DNA from: JAIPEI01 sp041685835
GTDB lineage: Bacteria; Desulfobacterota; DSM-4660; Desulfatiglandales; HGW-15
Length of the DNA stretch: 31,710 nt
Reading direction: 5' to 3'
Assembly: GCA_041685835.1 (NCBI GenBank)
Contig: JAWLEX010000025.1
Coordinates: forward strand, 1-31,710
Shown: positions 31,173 through 31,710 of the stretch, in pieces
Layout: each line of letters opens with the position of its first letter
Position numbering within the stretch: the stretch's first letter is position 1
The notes under the pieces: generated by a model
What the model was told of the DNA's origin: nothing
Database searches by the model: none
Seen by the model: the letters and a program-made list of their open reading frames with translations, nothing else
Translations under genes and position numbers: made by a program

Positions 31173-31382
31173 CTAACGGTTGCCGCACCAAGCTGCCGTG
31201 GCTAGGGCTAAGGCTTTTGTGATTGTTATTACTGAGGGAATCTCCACATATTCATCAATACCATGTAAGCCTGCACCTTTCGGGCCGGTGCAAACTGCAG
31301 GCATTCCGAAGTACGAAGAAAACCGCGCATCTACCCCTCCAGTCCTTCCCACGAAGACGGTCGGTGTCAAGATAGATGTCAC
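31173..31382 (-). pseudogene. C-terminal remnant of an M20-family metallopeptidase
   Basis: Reading leftward from 31382: GRTGGVDARFSSYFGMPAVC, then GPKGAGLHGIDEYVEIPSVI and TKALALATAAWCG. This is the C-terminal end of ArgE/DapE/CPG2-type peptidases (pattern 'GGTDAR......PAV..GPG....HG.DEYV.I'), including the last metal-binding His. Everything N-terminal is missing, and the IS3-family element begins a few bases upstream, so the gene was split by insertion; the front half may lie beyond the right edge. The gap 31074-31172 holds only a small CCATTC/GAATGG hairpin near 31152-31171. Confidence 0.8.
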
Positions 31383-31383
31383 C

Positions 31384-31710
31384 TGAATTGATCATTTAAG
31401 CAGCCAGTTTCAAGTCGACCTGACGCCTGGATCTGGTATCAGGGTTCAAGGGAACCTCATGTACCGGTTCCCAGTTGCGAGTGAGGCCGGACCAGCGATG
31501 CGGATTCCGTTGCCGGGCTTCTTCGTAGACCTTTTGTCTTTGTTCCAGGATTTCCTTTTCACGGCCGTAGTGGCGGTCGTCAGGTGTCACGAACCGGATG
31601 GCGCTGTGAAGGTGCTCGGTATTGTACCACAGCACAAAACCATCCACCCAGGCCTGAGCCTCCTCAAGGGAGGCAAAGGGCTGTGACGGGTACTCTGGGC
31701 GGTACTTCAT
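31384..31710 (-). mobile_element. IS3-family insertion sequence, left end, cut by the window edge
   Basis: The element carries the transposase tail described separately and ends just before the M20 remnant. A plausible terminal sequence starts TGAATTGATCATTTAAGC at 31384. The other end and target duplication are outside the window, so the boundary is approximate. Confidence 0.6.
31396..31710 (-). CDS. IS3-family transposase, C-terminal part (runs off the window)
   Basis: 104 residues visible; the real protein continues beyond 31710. KYRPEYPSQPFASLEEAQAW, DGFVLWYNTEHLHSAIRFVT and ILEQRQKVYEEARQRNPHRWSG with RNWEPV are the C-terminal part of the integrase (rve) domain of IS3-family OrfB. The ATG at the edge corresponds to the internal 'FRTxKYRPEYP' segment of homologues, so it is not a genuine start. 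The catalytic Glu of the DDE triad should lie just upstream, outside the window. The reading frame is open to its stop, so the element may be active. It is responsible for breaking the neighbouring peptidase gene. Confidence 0.9.
   Translation of the reverse strand: MKYRPEYPSQPFASLEEAQAWVDGFVLWYNTEHLHSAIRFVTPDDRHYGREKEILEQRQKVYEEARQRNPHRWSGLTRNWEPVHEVPLNPDTRSRRQVDLKLAA

Overview
The window looks like a chromosomal segment of a GC-rich anaerobic bacterium, most likely a member of Desulfobacterota (former Deltaproteobacteria). Supporting signs are a tungsten-type aldehyde:ferredoxin oxidoreductase, a cysteine-rich 8Fe ferredoxin protein, an AmmeMemoRadiSam-type radical SAM enzyme, a YqeB-type selenium/molybdenum cofactor protein, an HTH/zinc-ribbon regulator, and stretches of the degenerate 'cacgaa' repeat common between genes in that group. 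All assignments come from reading the sequence; no database search was run.

Layout. 1-930: a decayed REP-associated (Y1) transposase tail and a small coiled-coil ORF. 1065-2381 (-): a divergent phosphoglycerate kinase. 2382-2857: a non-coding leader with a possible three-way-junction RNA, followed by an unusual ferredoxin (2858-3964), an EEP-family phosphodiesterase and a YjbQ-family protein. 5408-11545 (-): a MltD-like lytic transglycosylase, then a three-gene unit reading msrAB, six-hairpin glycosidase, GT4 glycosyltransferase, with a translational overlap between the last two. 11766-11966 (-): a cold-shock gene with a long leader and a strong terminator. 12380-13417 (+): a thioredoxin-fold protein without CxxC, a stand-alone Smr protein and a zinc-ribbon protein. 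13426-16399: a TIGR04076-type protein and two SPOR-domain envelope proteins around yqeB. 16695-21694: a FabH-type KAS III, RNase D, GreA, a small alpha/beta hydrolase, a glyoxalase-II-like enzyme, an HTH/zinc-ribbon regulator and a hypothetical protein. 21707-23528 (-): an amidohydrolase remnant abutting bifunctional NnrE/NnrD. 23812-25957 (+): a methyltransferase overlapping amrS, a terminator and a 62-residue protein. 25964-27627 (-): the housekeeping set rplM-rpsI-truA.

27781-27963 carries tRNA-Arg(TCG) and tRNA-Lys(CTT), closed by a UUCG terminator. Immediately beyond lies an accessory zone of broken genes: the N-terminus of BrxL and the apparent C-terminus of PglZ (a gutted BREX anti-phage locus), a MazF/PemK-like toxin, an intact aldehyde:ferredoxin oxidoreductase, the tail of an M20 peptidase, and an IS3-family transposase running off the right edge. 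This tRNA-bordered defence-island graveyard is the most unusual part of the window.

Most of the rest is ordinary core genome arranged in short operons of mixed orientation. I did not see a convincing complete new system. The best candidates for new biology are the structured leader before the ferredoxin gene, the msrAB-glycosidase-glycosyltransferase unit, the divergent PGK, and the tRNA-adjacent remnants.
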